From Streptomyces violaceusniger Tu 4113 (GTDB lineage Bacteria > Actinomycetota > Actinomycetes > Streptomycetales > Streptomycetaceae): a stretch of 64,000 nucleotides of DNA. The stretch covers positions 7,254,001 through 7,318,000 of the forward strand of contig NC_015957.1 in assembly GCF_000147815.2 (NCBI RefSeq), given 5' to 3'. Of the stretch, positions 1-9,106 are shown in pieces. Both the position numbers and the translations under genes were made by a program. The notes beneath the pieces were generated by a model that worked only from the letters and a program-made list of their open reading frames with translations, was not told where the DNA came from and made no database searches. Position 1 is the first letter of the stretch, and each line of letters begins with the position of its first letter.

Positions 1-2
1 CG

Positions 3-623
3 CTCCAGTTGGCCGCCGTTTCCGCGGTCATCACGAAGGTGGTGGTCTCGGGCCTCGCGACGGTGGCCTTCTTGGTCTTGATGCTGGGCGTGGCGGTGTG
101 GACCGCCGGGCGGCGCCTGACACCGGACCGGTCGTGGTGGTTGGCACTGTGGCCCATCGCGCTGAGCGTGCTGCCGGTGGTGAGCCTGCTGCTGCTGACC
201 GGCCTGGTGCCCCTGAAGGGCATCGTGCTGATTCCGGTGACCGGAATCTTCATCGGCGGAGCGCTGACCGCGACCGTGCTGTCGGGACGGCGGTCGCTGG
301 ACGAACTGAGTCTGCGGCACGGCGAGTTCGAGGCGGGCCTGGCCCTGGGGCTGTCGGACCGGGACGCACGGATGGAGATCGCCCGCCCGGCCGCCTCGGA
401 CGCCCTGCTGCCCGGTCTCGACCAGACGCGCACCGTTGGACTGGTGACGCTCCCGGGCGCCTTTGTCGGCATGCTGCTGGGCGGGGCCAGCCCCACCGCC
501 GCGGGAGCCGTGCAACTGTTCGTCCTCGTCGCCCTGATGGCGATCCAGGCGGTGGCCGTCGCCTGCACCGTCGAACTCGTCGCTCGCGGCCACCTCCACC
601 GCCCCAAGGACGGTCACAGGTGA
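3..623 (+). CDS. FetB/YbbM-like (UPF0014) ABC permease, 5' partial
   Basis: The frame is already open at the window edge, so the N-terminus is missing; about 206 residues remain of a family of about 250. Four or more hydrophobic helices are visible. The middle holds the family's signature stretch: a charged helix (RRSLDELSLRHGEFEAGLAL), then TRTVGLVTLPGAFVGMLLGG, which closely matches the conserved core of FetB. Known members are the membrane subunit of a metal (iron) export ABC transporter paired with the ATPase FetA, whose gene would lie upstream, outside the window. No downstream partner is visible. The family assignment is good; the iron substrate is inferred from the family. Confidence 0.82.
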   Translation, partial: LQLAAVSAVITKVVVSGLATVAFLVLMLGVAVWTAGRRLTPDRSWWLALWPIALSVLPVVSLLLLTGLVPLKGIVLIPVTGIFIGGALTATVLSGRRSLDELSLRHGEFEAGLALGLSDRDARMEIARPAASDALLPGLDQTRTVGLVTLPGAFVGMLLGGASPTAAGAVQLFVLVALMAIQAVAVACTVELVARGHLHRPKDGHR

Positions 624-663
624 GGCCCGTCTCGTCGTCATGGTCGGCCGGCCCGTGCCGGCA

Positions 664-800
664 ACCTGTGGGGCTCGAATAAACGTCGCTCCTGATCAAG
701 AGGCATATCTGTACTCGTTGATCGCGCCACCGAGGACACGGGTGCGGTGGCCCAGGCCGCGGTGGGGTGTGCGGTGACGCCGGCGATGTGCAGGCATTTC
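664..800 (-). pseudogene. Element C remnant (transposase C-terminus and terminus)
   Basis: Reading leftward, the minus strand encodes LHIAGVTAHPTAAWAT (about 746-793) and then GAINEYRYAS before a stop. Both match the integrase-core transposase of element C at 20.8-21.5 and 49.2-49.9 kb, but most of the catalytic region between them is deleted. The stretch ends in the element C terminus (CTGTGGGGCTCGAATAA at about 664). It is a dead fragment with no complete gene. Confidence 0.75.
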
Positions 801-1123
801 TGAACGGCACAGGGTCTCGGACTGGGCTCGGCAATGATTCCCCAGTCGAAACTCACCTCACCGGATGTCCCCCACCGTCCCCTGCTGAACGAGGGCCGCG
901 AGGTGTAGATCTCCTTCGAGGCCGTGTGGAACCCGGACTCCGCGCTGCGCACAGACCTCACTCTTCTGGCACAGGCACTCGGCGCATCCCGTTAGCCATA
1001 TGCAACGCTTATGCCGTGATTCAGCGAACGCCTCTACCGGATCTTATGGTGCGTGCCTAACTTGGCCGTCGTGCTGCGATAGTTCCGCAGCACACTCGAC
1101 CAGCCAGAAAGGCAGCCATAGCC
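801..1123. other. Gene-free stretch
   Basis: No open frame here resembles a protein I recognise. The last 50 bases should carry the promoter and ribosome site (AGAAAGG) of the small gene at 1124. The rest may be decayed mobile DNA, but I see no repeat to support that. Confidence 0.4.
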
Positions 1124-1405
1124 ATGGCCTATCTTGAGATCACACTGCACGTGGACCCGGCCAACCGTCCCGCGGCGGCGACCGTCTACGAGAAGTACAA
1201 GCAGCAGTTCCTGGACACCATCGCCGGCGCCACCGGCAAGGAACTCCTCGTCCGGGATGAAGACGTGCAGGTGCTCCACTGCTTCCAGACCCTGACGGAC
1301 GCCAGGGCGTACCTGGACAGCGAGCTGTTCACCCAGGACGTCGTGGGCGAACTCGCGCCGCTGTTGCGGACGGATCCCGACGTACGCGTCTACGACACCG
1401 TCTGA
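1124..1405 (+). CDS. Small conserved-looking protein, function unknown (93 aa)
   Basis: A 93-residue acidic protein starting MAYLEITLHVDPANRPAAAT. The start ATG has AGAAAGG 8-12 bases upstream. Alternating beta-type and amphipathic segments (LEITLHV; QVLHCFQTLTDARAYLDSELF) resemble a small ferredoxin-like alpha-beta barrel such as antibiotic-biosynthesis-monooxygenase-like proteins. That is only a shape-based guess. No signal peptide or membrane segment is seen. It stands alone between IS debris and a carboxymuconolactone decarboxylase-family gene on the same strand, with 226 bases between them. Confidence 0.6.
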   Translation: MAYLEITLHVDPANRPAAATVYEKYKQQFLDTIAGATGKELLVRDEDVQVLHCFQTLTDARAYLDSELFTQDVVGELAPLLRTDPDVRVYDTV

Positions 1406-1646
1406 CGTACCGGACACCGGCGGCTGCGAACATCGCTCCCGCCCCCCGGATGCGTCTCGACCGTCATTGCCCGGTACAGCGGTGAGAACGGCGGTACCAA
1501 GCCCGAAACCGGATACCGATTCCCGGTGGCGGGAGTGCCGACCCTCTGTATGCCGCCCCAGAGCCTCACCAAGGCACTGGTAACAGCCCTGCCAGTTATC
1601 CTCGCCCGATTGCGTGGCGAAATGATTCTCCATGAAAGAGCGCAGC

Positions 1647-2174
1647 ATGAGCGATGTGCGAGTCACCCCGTGGCAAGACGGCGATTTCCCTCCTCCCCCG
1701 TCTGATTTGCTTGCGGGTATGCGGGGTCGTCGACCCGACGGCGAGCTGATCGGCATTGATCGGGTACTTCTGAGGAGTTTCCCGCTCGCAACAGGCTGGA
1801 ACGGGCTACTGGGCCGGGTTCGCGCGGAGTTCAGCCTGGATCTGGAGTACCGCGAACTGATCATGCTGCGGGTTGCCGTGCTGAACAATGCCGAATTCGA
1901 ATGGGATGTGCATTACCCGGCATACTTGCAGGCGGGCGGCACAGAGGAGAAGTGCGATGCCCTGCAGAAACAGAGTGGAGGTAGCGTAATCTTCAACGAA
2001 GAAGAGCGCGCCCTCATCACGCTCACCGACCAGTCCACTAAGCAGGTCGACGTAGATGCTGAGGTCATCGAAGAACTGAAGCGCCTGTTCGGTGAGGCCA
2101 AGACAGTGGAAGCAGTCGCCACGGTCGCAGCTTACAATATGGTTTCTCGCTTTCTGGTGGCGCTGGCCATCTGA
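1647..2174 (+). CDS. Carboxymuconolactone decarboxylase (CMD) family protein
   Basis: The core RELIMLRVAVLNNAEFEWDVH at about residues 70-90 is the CMD/AhpD-like helix pair, ending in the conserved E-x-x-x-H. The AhpD CxxC is absent, so this is the decarboxylase-like, not the peroxidase-like, branch. The protein has about 175 residues, normal for the single-domain family. ATG 1647 is preferred because AAAGAG lies upstream; an in-frame ATG at 1632 has no clear ribosome site. Actinobacterial members usually act on small lactones or as stress proteins, and no substrate can be assigned. The next 400 bases hold only a hairpin and a short relic. Confidence 0.85.
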   Translation: MSDVRVTPWQDGDFPPPPSDLLAGMRGRRPDGELIGIDRVLLRSFPLATGWNGLLGRVRAEFSLDLEYRELIMLRVAVLNNAEFEWDVHYPAYLQAGGTEEKCDALQKQSGGSVIFNEEERALITLTDQSTKQVDVDAEVIEELKRLFGEAKTVEAVATVAAYNMVSRFLVALAI

Positions 2175-2313
2175 AGCACCAGTGAAAGCCGGTGGCCCCG
2201 CGCCAGATCGCCTGCAGACACGGGCTGCACAGCCCGCCGCCGCTGAAACAGGCCCCACGCCGACAGGCTGAGCGCACGCTGGACACCCTGGCCCGACGGC
2301 ATGGCTCCGTACT

Positions 2314-2350
2314 CCGGGTCGTCCCCCGCCTGGTTGCGGGGACGACCCGG
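2314..2350. terminator. GC-rich hairpin, possible terminator
   Basis: Arms 2314-2329 (CCGGGTCGTCCCCCGC) and 2336-2350 (GCGGGGACGACCCGG) pair completely except for one bulged C, with a 6-base loop. It lies 140 bases downstream of the CMD gene, so it could end that transcript. There is no U-tract, which is common in Streptomyces. It resembles a type I-E CRISPR repeat but occurs only once. Confidence 0.45.
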
Positions 2351-2468
2351 CATCACAGGCATCGTCCTCGGACCGGGACGCCATCACGCGCGTCGCGCAG
2401 TCCCCGGCCGCTACCCGTGGTGACACCACGTCCTCAACGCAGCCACTGAGGTTGAAAGCGTGGTGACG

Positions 2469-2573
2469 TCATGGTGGGGTGCGGGCAAGGCCGGTGCTGG
2501 TGAGGCAGCCGTCGATCACGTCGCTGCGGTACTGAAGTCGGCGTAAGCCACGTCGTACGGCAGCGATCAGGTC
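2469..2573 (-). pseudogene. Short 3' remnant, possibly a transposase tail
   Basis: The minus strand reads 34 codons ending ...QYRSDVIDGCLTSTGLARTPP before a TGA. The basic, WH-like tail resembles the C-terminus of Streptomyces transposases, but I cannot name the family. It sits directly downstream of the broken MFS gene, in an area of rearrangement. Confidence 0.3.
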
Positions 2574-2588
2574 CTGACTTCGGCGCGG

Positions 2589-3187
2589 TCACGCCACCGG
2601 CTGCTTCGCTTCGGCGTCCGATCGAGCGGCAACGGCCCGGAGGCTGAGGACCGCGCCGATCACGAGCAGGGCAGCACAGACGCCCCATACCGCCACGTAA
2701 CCACCGGTCGCGGGGTAGGACTCCCCCGCCTCGGTCCTGGTGGCAAGGACCGCAGCGAAGATCGCGCCCCCGACGCTTCCGCCCACGTTCCGTCCGATCT
2801 GGTAGAAGCCACTGGTCACCGCGGTCTGCCCGGCCGGCGAGCGGTCGACGACCAGGGCGGGCAGGGCCGTGATGATCAGGCCGAAGCCGAGCCCGGTGAC
2901 CACGGTCCCGGTGACAACTTGTGCGAGATGGTCGTGCCAGCAGATGAGCAGCCCGTATCCAACGGCGGCGACGGCGAAGCCCGCGGCGGCCGCCGTGACC
3001 CCGTGCCCGCCGCGGGTGAGCCGGCCGCTGATCTGGTTGGCGACATGGCGACGCCGACCAACAATGCGCCCCCGTACAGGGGGGCCACGCCACGTCTGAG
3101 CACGAAGCGCAGATCGACCAGTGGTTCCCTGGTACGCAGTTCGACGAAGCAGAAGGCTGCGAGGAAGGCGACCGAGCAATGCTCAGT
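2589..3187 (-). pseudogene. MFS transporter, C-terminal half, frameshifted and 5'-truncated
   Basis: The C-terminal half of a DHA2-type drug/H+ antiporter is readable on the minus strand: QISGRLTRGGHG, then helices ending in VWGVCAALLVIGAVLSLRAV. Upstream the reading moves to another frame (ELRTREPLVDLRFVLRRGVA), so a frameshift lies near 3045. The N-terminal helices are missing: at 3187/3188 the sequence runs into the terminus of an IS256-like element, and no MFS sequence is found on its far side. It is a dead gene. Confidence 0.8.
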
Positions 3188-3292
3188 ACCTGTGGATCAC
3201 TCCTGACGGAAGGAGGCGTACCTTCCCGATGGATCGATCGATAGGTCATCGAGCAAGGCCGACGTTGCAGCGCCGGTCGGGAAGGCACGCCC

Positions 3293-3880
3293 GTGCTTAC
3301 GGTAGTCAACGAGGACGGCACCACGCCAAGCGGCAGTTCGCTGCTGGATGAGGTTGTCCGGGAAGGCGCACGGCGGATGCCGGCCGCCGCGCTGGGGGCC
3401 GAAGTCAACGCCTGCATAGCCGAGTTGGTTGATGAGCGTGACTCCATGCCAACGTCCGCGCAGCCGGGCGTGAAGAAGGCCATCCAGGACATCGACAGCG
3501 CCGAAGACCGCGACCACCCGGTCAAGGCGATCAAGACGTTCGCCCAGCTCTACGGCGCGAAGTTCCCCAAGGCCGTCAAGAAGATCAACGACGACGAGGC
3601 CGGACTCCTGGCGTTCTACGACTTCCCGGCCGAGCACTGGATCCATCTGCGGACCACAAACCCGATCGAGTCGAGGTTCGCCACCGTCCGGCTGCGGACC
3701 AAGGTCACCCGCGGCGCCGGCTCCCGCACCGCCGCCCTGGCCATGGTCTTCAAACTCGTCGAGTCCGCCCAGCAGCGATGGCGGGCGGTGAACGCGCCCC
3801 ACCTCGTCGCCCTCGTCCGCGCCGGAGCCCGCTTCGAACGCGGTCAGCTCATCGAACGCCCATCGGTGGTCGCGGCGTGA
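3293..3880 (+). pseudogene. IS256-family transposase with large internal deletion
   Basis: GTG start, 195 residues, against about 410 in the family. The first 50 residues (TVVNEDGTTPSGSSLLDEVV...CIAELVDERD) are a normal IS256 N-terminus. They are joined in frame to the C-terminal 145 residues (SAQPGVKKAIQDIDSAEDRD... FPAEHWIHLRTTNPIES ...TRGAGS). The roughly 210 missing residues include the two catalytic aspartates, so the protein cannot catalyse transposition. Its stop codon overlaps the GTG start of the acetyltransferase. Confidence 0.9.
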
Positions 3881-4395
3881 GTACCCTCGCGGCCCGGGCC
3901 ATCAGCACCAGGCGGATGGACCTGCTGCCGCTGCATGTCGAGCATGCCGAGGAGATGGCCGCGGTGCTGTCCGATCCGGCCCTGCACACCTTCATCGGCG
4001 GCACTCCGGACACCCCGCAAGCCCTGCGCTCGCGCTACCAGCGCATGACCGCAGGCTCTCCCGACCCGGCCATCTCCTGGCTGAACTGGGTGATCCGGCT
4101 CCGCGACAAGTCCTGCCTGACGGGCACAGTCCAGGCGACGGTCAGCCCCTCCGACCACGGCCCCATCGCCGAGATCGCCTGGGTGGTGGGGACCCCGTGG
4201 CAGGGTAGAGGCATCGCCACCGAAGCAGCCCGAGGACTCGTCGACTGGCTCGGCCGGCAGCCGGTGCACACCGTCATCGCCCACATCCACCCCGAACATC
4301 GGGCATCCGCTGCCGTCGCCACTGCCGCCGGGCTCACACCCACCGACGAATGGCACGAAGGCGAGATCCGATGGCGCCGGAGCATCAGGCGATAA
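3877..4395 (+). CDS. GNAT family N-acetyltransferase
   Basis: 172 residues from a GTG that overlaps the transposase TGA (GTGA); an ATG 13 codons later (MDLLPLHVEH) is the alternative start. The layout is RimJ/RimL-like: N-terminal TRRMDLLPL, then EIAWVVGTPWQGRGIATEAA, which is the acetyl-CoA-binding motif A (Q-G-R-G-I-A), then the beta-bulge strand HTVIAHIHPEHRASAAVATAAG. It transfers acetyl from acetyl-CoA to a primary amine of an unknown acceptor. It lies between the two inverted ends of the IS256-like unit and may be translationally coupled to the truncated transposase. Confidence 0.87.
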   Translation: MSTLAARAISTRRMDLLPLHVEHAEEMAAVLSDPALHTFIGGTPDTPQALRSRYQRMTAGSPDPAISWLNWVIRLRDKSCLTGTVQATVSPSDHGPIAEIAWVVGTPWQGRGIATEAARGLVDWLGRQPVHTVIAHIHPEHRASAAVATAAGLTPTDEWHEGEIRWRRSIRR

Positions 4396-4469
4396 CTTCA
4401 ACGATCCACAGGTCTTGACTATTACTCTGATCATGCTGGCGTGGCCGCTGCCTCGCGTAGCGGGGCTGG

Positions 4470-5858
4470 TCAGACCCAGCGGTAGCGGCCAGTGAAGTTG
4501 CGCATCACCGGCGGCTCGTAGTCGAAGCGGATGCCGCTGATCGTGGTTGACCTGGCCGCCACCTCAATCAGCGCGTCGGCCACATAGTCCATGTGGTCGT
4601 TGGTGTAGGCGCGGCGCGGAATGGTGAGCCGCAGCAGTTCGAGTGGCGCCTTCTCTTGTACGCCGGTGTCCGGGTTTCGGCCGAGCAGCAGCGACCCGAT
4701 CTCAACTGATCTGACGCCCGCTTCCAGGTACAGGGCGCAGGCGAGGGCGTGCCCGGGGAACTGGTCGTAGGCCAGGTGGGGCAGCATGGCCCCAGCATCG
4801 ACGAAGACCGCGTGGCCTCCCGTGGGGTGTTGAATCGGGATGCCGGCTGCGCGCAGACGCTCACCGAGGTAGGCGACCTGTCCGATCCGGTAGCTGAGGT
4901 AGTCGGGATCGATCGCCTCCTCCAGGCCGATGGCGAGCGCTTCCATGTCGCGGCCTGCCAGCCCTCCGTAGGTGATGAAGCCTTCTGTCAGCAGGCAGCG
5001 TTGCTGGGCCCTCTGGTACAGCGCGCCGTCCTCGCGGAAGGCGCAGAAGCCGCCGATGTTCACCAGGCCGTCCTTCTTGGCGGATGCGACGGCGATGTCT
5101 CCGCAGGCCATGGTCTCCGCCACGATGTGGGATATGGCGCTGTCCTTGAACTCCTCCTCGCGGTGCTTGACGAACCAGGCGTTTTCGGCGAAGCGTGCGA
5201 TGTCGAGGATGACCGGGATGCCCAGGTTGCGGCAGTGGGACGAGACCTCGCGCAGGTTGGCGACCGACATGGGCTGTCCGCCGGAGGTGTTGCAGGTGAT
5301 GGTGGCGATGACACCGGCCACGTTCGCAGCGCCATGCTGCTCGATGGCGGAAGTGAGCGCCGGAAGGTCGAAGTTTCCTTTCCACGGGTGGTACGTGCCA
5401 GTGTCCAGTGCGTCGGGGGTCAGGGTGTTGACGGCCCGCGCACCGGTGAGTTCCACGTGCGCTTTGGTCGTCTCGAAATGGAAGTTGGAGATGAAGACCG
5501 GCGAAGGCGACCCGCAGCGCGCGACCAGTTCGGGGAAGAGGATGTTTTCGGCGGCCCGCCCCTGATGGGTGGGAATGGTCAGGGGAAAACCGAGTATCCG
5601 GGAGATGGTGTCCTGCAGCCGGTGGAAGCTCCTGCTGCCCGCATACGCCTCGTCGCCGGTGACAAGGCCGCCCCACTGCCGATCGCTCAACGCTCCGGTG
5701 CCGCTGTCGGTAAGAAGGTCGATGTAGACGTCGTCGCTGCTGAGGGAGAAGAGGTTGAGGCCTGCGCGGTGCAGTACCTCCTCGCGGTGGCTCCGCGTCG
5801 TCATCCGGATGGGTTCGACGACCTTGATGCGAAACGGTTCCGGCAGGCGCCTGGACAT
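4470..5858 (-). CDS. tnaA: Tryptophanase (tryptophan indole-lyase)
   Basis: PLP enzyme that splits L-tryptophan to indole, pyruvate and ammonia. From the ATG at 5858 it has 462 residues, the family length, and begins like E. coli TnaA ([14 protein letters not shown]). The PLP lysine is K262 in SAKKDG. Two positions separate it from tyrosine phenol-lyase: the acidic residue E129 in NFHFETT (Asp in TnaA, Thr in TPL) and VEIGS near the C-terminus (TPL has an Arg there). Both are tryptophanase-like. An in-frame extension upstream of 5858 is not family-like and overlaps the AraC gene, so it is rejected. The AraC gene ends 67 bases upstream on the same strand, suggesting co-transcription or local control. 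Confidence 0.9.
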   Translation of the reverse strand: MSRRLPEPFRIKVVEPIRMTTRSHREEVLHRAGLNLFSLSSDDVYIDLLTDSGTGALSDRQWGGLVTGDEAYAGSRSFHRLQDTISRILGFPLTIPTHQGRAAENILFPELVARCGSPSPVFISNFHFETTKAHVELTGARAVNTLTPDALDTGTYHPWKGNFDLPALTSAIEQHGAANVAGVIATITCNTSGGQPMSVANLREVSSHCRNLGIPVILDIARFAENAWFVKHREEEFKDSAISHIVAETMACGDIAVASAKKDGLVNIGGFCAFREDGALYQRAQQRCLLTEGFITYGGLAGRDMEALAIGLEEAIDPDYLSYRIGQVAYLGERLRAAGIPIQHPTGGHAVFVDAGAMLPHLAYDQFPGHALACALYLEAGVRSVEIGSLLLGRNPDTGVQEKAPLELLRLTIPRRAYTNDHMDYVADALIEVAARSTTISGIRFDYEPPVMRNFTGRYRWV

Positions 5859-5925
5859 GCTGCGTACTCCCAAAAGTGTGGCCCGTAGGGGCGCTGCAAG
5901 CAAGGAGGGGGATGGCGGCGGGCCG

Positions 5926-6753
5926 TCACCGTTCCCGAACGGCCTGCTGATAGGCGCCGGGCGTGACACCGATGCGCGCTTTGAACGTCCTGATCAGGTG
6001 GGCTTGATCGCTGAAACCGGTACTCACCGCCACGGCGGACGCCTGCTCGCCACTGCGTAGGAGCTGCTTCGCGGCGATGATGCGCCGATTGACGAGAAAA
6101 GCATGCGGCGTGAGCCCCGTCCGGCGGCGGAACGCGCTGATGAGTCGCTGCCGTGGGACTCTTGCCTCATCGATGAAGTCCGAAAGCGTCACTTTGGCGG
6201 CGTAGTCGTCGCACAGCAGCGTCACGGCACGATCGATGGGGCCGTCCTCCTGCCCGGCTTCCGCCAAGCGGACGCCCGCATAGCGTGACAGGCAGTATGC
6301 GTACGTCGTGAAGAGGCTTTCCTCTGCCTCGAGTGTGCACTCACCGCGCCGTGAACTCTCGTGCGCCTTAAGGAACATGGCCGAGCCCACAGGATCGTCC
6401 ACCACAGGCTCGGTAAAACGGACCGCCCCGCGCAGGGGAGCCGCTGCGCTCTCAGCGGCGATGCGGTGCAGGAGAGGTTCTGACGGATAGCTCGCTCGGT
6501 AGCTCAGACCGCCGCCGCGCGCCGCGCCGTCGTGGACCTCGAAGGGGTTACAGAAGATCAACTGTGCCACCCGTGGGCTGTAGGGCCGGCCGCCGATCGA
6601 GAGCGCAGCGACGCCGTGGGAAAGTGCCGCGACGATAAAGGTGTCGTGCAGGTGCGGGGAGTACCGGTACCCGTCCAGTCGGCCGAGGAGGAACTCGACG
6701 CCGCTCGCGGCCGACGTGAAGTAGTCGATCTTGCTGCTGGCTTTCCTTGTCAT
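5926..6753 (-). CDS. AraC family transcriptional regulator
   Basis: 275 residues. The N-terminal half is a cupin-type sensor ([20 protein letters not shown] ... [12 protein letters not shown]) with the usual HxH start. The C-terminal 100 residues hold two helix-turn-helix motifs; the second reads [20 protein letters not shown] with the family's F-S-D-Q/x-x-H-L pattern, then GVTPGAYQ. Members of this subfamily often sense amino acids or related small molecules. It is directly upstream of tnaA on the same strand, so it probably controls tryptophan use or indole output. This role is inferred from position. Confidence 0.87.
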   Translation of the reverse strand: MTRKASSKIDYFTSAASGVEFLLGRLDGYRYSPHLHDTFIVAALSHGVAALSIGGRPYSPRVAQLIFCNPFEVHDGAARGGGLSYRASYPSEPLLHRIAAESAAAPLRGAVRFTEPVVDDPVGSAMFLKAHESSRRGECTLEAEESLFTTYAYCLSRYAGVRLAEAGQEDGPIDRAVTLLCDDYAAKVTLSDFIDEARVPRQRLISAFRRRTGLTPHAFLVNRRIIAAKQLLRSGEQASAVAVSTGFSDQAHLIRTFKARIGVTPGAYQQAVRER

Positions 6754-6867
6754 GCTTTTCCACCGTGCTCAGCGGCTTTCTGCCGACGTTCAGGATGCCA
6801 CCTGCCGGCAGCGGAGCATTGAAGAAAAATTCCGATGCGCCCTGGTCACCCCGAGGTGTCTGCGCTC

Positions 6868-7450
6868 TCACCTACCGGGATGGATGAGGTCGAATGCGTG
6901 GTCGGGGTGTGACTCGTAGTAGTCGGTGGCGTGGGCGGTGTTGGTCCAGCCGGTGAGGCGGGCCAGGGCGATCGCGAGGTTGCGGAAAGTGGCCATCGCG
7001 CGGGGCGTGCTCTCAGTACGGATCTTGGAGGCGTCCTCGGCGAGGGTGGTGTCCCGGACGTGGTGATAGGCCTCGATGGGCCTCGACGTGCCTGTGCTCG
7101 CGCACGGCTCGGGAGAGCTGGGCGTCGCTTGCGGGTGAACGCATCGTGGCAGGTGACGGCAGAGACGTGCTCGATCTGGATCTTCCCGCTGTTCAGGTCG
7201 CGCCGACGGCGGGTGACCTTGATCGCCTGGGCGGCATGCGGGAGCCGCAGCCGGCGTGGGACCTGGACGGCTTTGAGGCGGCGGATCTCGTCACGGCCGT
7301 GCCCCTTCTCGCGGGTGGCGTGGCCGAGGGAGATCTGGTTCCAGGGCAGCGACTTGAGGAAGCCGTGCAGCTTGGGATGGTTGTCCTTCACGATCGCGAT
7401 GTAGTCGGCCTTCTTCTCCTCGACCAGGAACTGCGCGTGCGCGTACACCA
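6868..7450 (-). pseudogene. ISAs1-family transposase, C-terminal part, frameshifted
   Basis: The minus strand encodes EKKADYIAIVKDNHPKLHGF, a LPW segment and [20 protein letters not shown], as in ISAs1 transposases. After about 7130 the frame shifts and continues as [20 protein letters not shown] ... [17 protein letters not shown] before a stop at 6868. The N-terminal half, including the first catalytic region, is absent, replaced at about 7450 by RHS sequence. Confidence 0.85.
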
Positions 7451-7782
7451 CCCAGGTCGCCACCAACGCTGCTGGCCTCCCAGCCGCCATCACCGACCCC
7501 CTAGGTCACACCACGCACTTCCGCCGAGGCCCTCACGGCCAGGTCACGGCCGTCACCGACCCCCTAGGTCACACCACCCGCCACGGCTGGACCATCGAAG
7601 GCAAACCTGCCTGGCGCGAGAGTCCCGACGGCGGCCGCGAAGTATGGCAATGGGACACCGAAGGCAACCTGGCCCGCCACACCGACCAGGCTGGACACAC
7701 CACCACCTACACCCACACCCACTTCGATCAGCCCGCCACTCGCACCGACCCGGACGGCGCCCACTACGCCTTCACCTACGAC
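7441..7782 (+). pseudogene. RHS/YD-repeat fragment
   Basis: An uninterrupted frame without start or stop reads as tandem YD repeats: AAITDPLGHTTHFRRGPHGQ, VTAVTDPLGHTTRHGWTIEG, EVWQWDTEGNLARHTDQAGH, then DPDGAHYAFTYD. Such repeats build the cocoon shell of RHS toxins. The fragment is cut by the ISAs1 relic on the left and by the element A terminus at about 7783 on the right. No other part of the RHS gene is found in the window. Confidence 0.8.
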
Positions 7783-9041
7783 TGCCCTTGCCGGAAACCT
7801 CACCCGTGGAGGTCAAGCCGCATTCCGGTACTCGTGGAGGATGCCGCCGAGGCGATCGCGTCGACGTATGTTGAGGCGGGCTAATGTGTCCGGGTCGTCG
7901 ATCGGCGGGGGCAAGGGCTGTAGCGGTCTGGCGTTCGCGATGCCCTGGTGTGGTCGGTGTCCGTTGTAGAACTGCTCGAACTCGCGCAGGGCGTGGAGAA
8001 GGTGTCGCTGGTTCCAGATCAACGTCCGGTCCAGTAGCTCGCGGCGACAGGTCTGTTCCCAGCGCTCCATGATCGAGTTCATCCTCGGGTATCTGGATGC
8101 CGCTGAGCACGACGTCGATCCCCGCGTCCTTGAGGACGGCATCGAAGAGGTCGGGGAACTTCCCGTCCCGGTCCCGGATCATGAACCGTGCCCGGCAGCC
8201 GAGGTCTTCGAGGTCCATGACGAGGTTCTTCGCCGCCTGCGCTACCCAGGATGCGCTCGGATGCGCGGTGGCGCCCAGGAACCGGATCCGGCGACTGCCG
8301 TGTTCGATCACCACGAGCACGTACATCCGTACCTCCGACAGAGTGACTGTTTCCAGGAAGTCGCAGGCCAGCAGGGCATCAGCCTGAGAGCGAAGAAAGG
8401 TGGCCCAAGTACTGGAGTTCCGCTCAGGTGCTGGGTCGATGCCGGCGTCCTTCAAGATCTCCCAGACGGTGGACGCGCCCACCTTCACCCCCAGCACAAG
8501 CAGCTCGCCGTGCAGACGCCTGTACCCCAGCTCGGGTTTTCCTTCGCCAGCCGCAGCACCAGGACGCGGATCGAGCGCACCGTGCGCGGCCGTCCCGGAC
8601 GCTTGGGCCGGCAGGAGGCGGCATGGCGGCGCGCGATGAGGGTGCGGCGCCAACGCAGCACCGTGTCAGGGCGTACAAGCAGCCGTAATCTTCGCAGGAC
8701 GTGAAGTGGCAGCCGGTGCAGCAGCGCCGCTAGGAACGCCCGATCGCTCGGCGTGAACAGGACCTTCCCCTTGCCGAGTTGACGTTCCAAAACGGTGACC
8801 TGGTGGCGCAGCGCGAGGATCTCCGCGCACTTGTCCCGGTCGGACATCGGCAGCAGGCGAAGCATCGCGAACGCGTTCGTCACGCCGAGGTAAGCCAGTC
8901 GCAGCAGCACGGTCGATCATCTTGCCGCGGTGAGCGCCAGCCTCGCGAGAGCGCCTGTTTTGGCGACTTCGCCGGTCGACCTCCGGTACACCGCGCGCAC
9001 CACCTCCCACCAGGGCCGATGACATTTTCGGCAAGCGCAGA
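7783..9041 (-). mobile_element. Element A, copy 1 (degraded)
   Basis: Ends match the other A copies: CTGCCCTTGCCGGAAACCTC at 7782-7801 and its degenerate inverted partner (GACATTTTCGGCAAGCGCAG) near 9021-9040. It interrupts an RHS fragment. The enclosed transposase is broken. Confidence 0.75.
7813..8910 (-). pseudogene. Element A transposase (integrase core), two frameshifts
   Basis: It starts MLLRLAYLGVTNAFAMLRLL at 8910 and can be followed to HEYRNAA at 7813, about 365 codons as in the intact copy at 56.4 kb. The frame changes near 8515 (after ENPSWG) and again near 8090 (before PRMNSIMERW). The D-D-E residues are all still encoded, so the decay is recent. Confidence 0.88.
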
Positions 9042-9106
9042 GTTACAGGGCCACTCTGAAATGGGGTCCGTTCCAGATGATCAGGTGGTGACCCGCATCC
9101 GGAATT

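Larger units (their letters stand above)
3188..4413 (+). mobile_element. IS256-family-like element with an acetyltransferase gene inside its ends
   Basis: The same 11 bases, ACCTGTGGATC, occur at 3188-3198 and inverted at 4403-4413. They bracket an internally deleted IS256 transposase and a complete GNAT gene. The left end interrupts an MFS gene. No 8-9 base target duplication is visible, so the unit may have been rearranged after insertion. The bracketing is seen directly; calling the GNAT gene a passenger is inference. Confidence 0.6.

Noticed and set aside
2314..2350. Hairpin resembling a type I-E CRISPR repeat
   Set aside because: Only one copy, no spacer-repeat periodicity around it and no cas genes in the window; kept as a possible terminator.
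4470..5858. Tyrosine phenol-lyase instead of tryptophanase
   Set aside because: The Thr and Arg that bind the phenol side in TPL are replaced by E129 and the Ile in VEIGS, as in tryptophanases.
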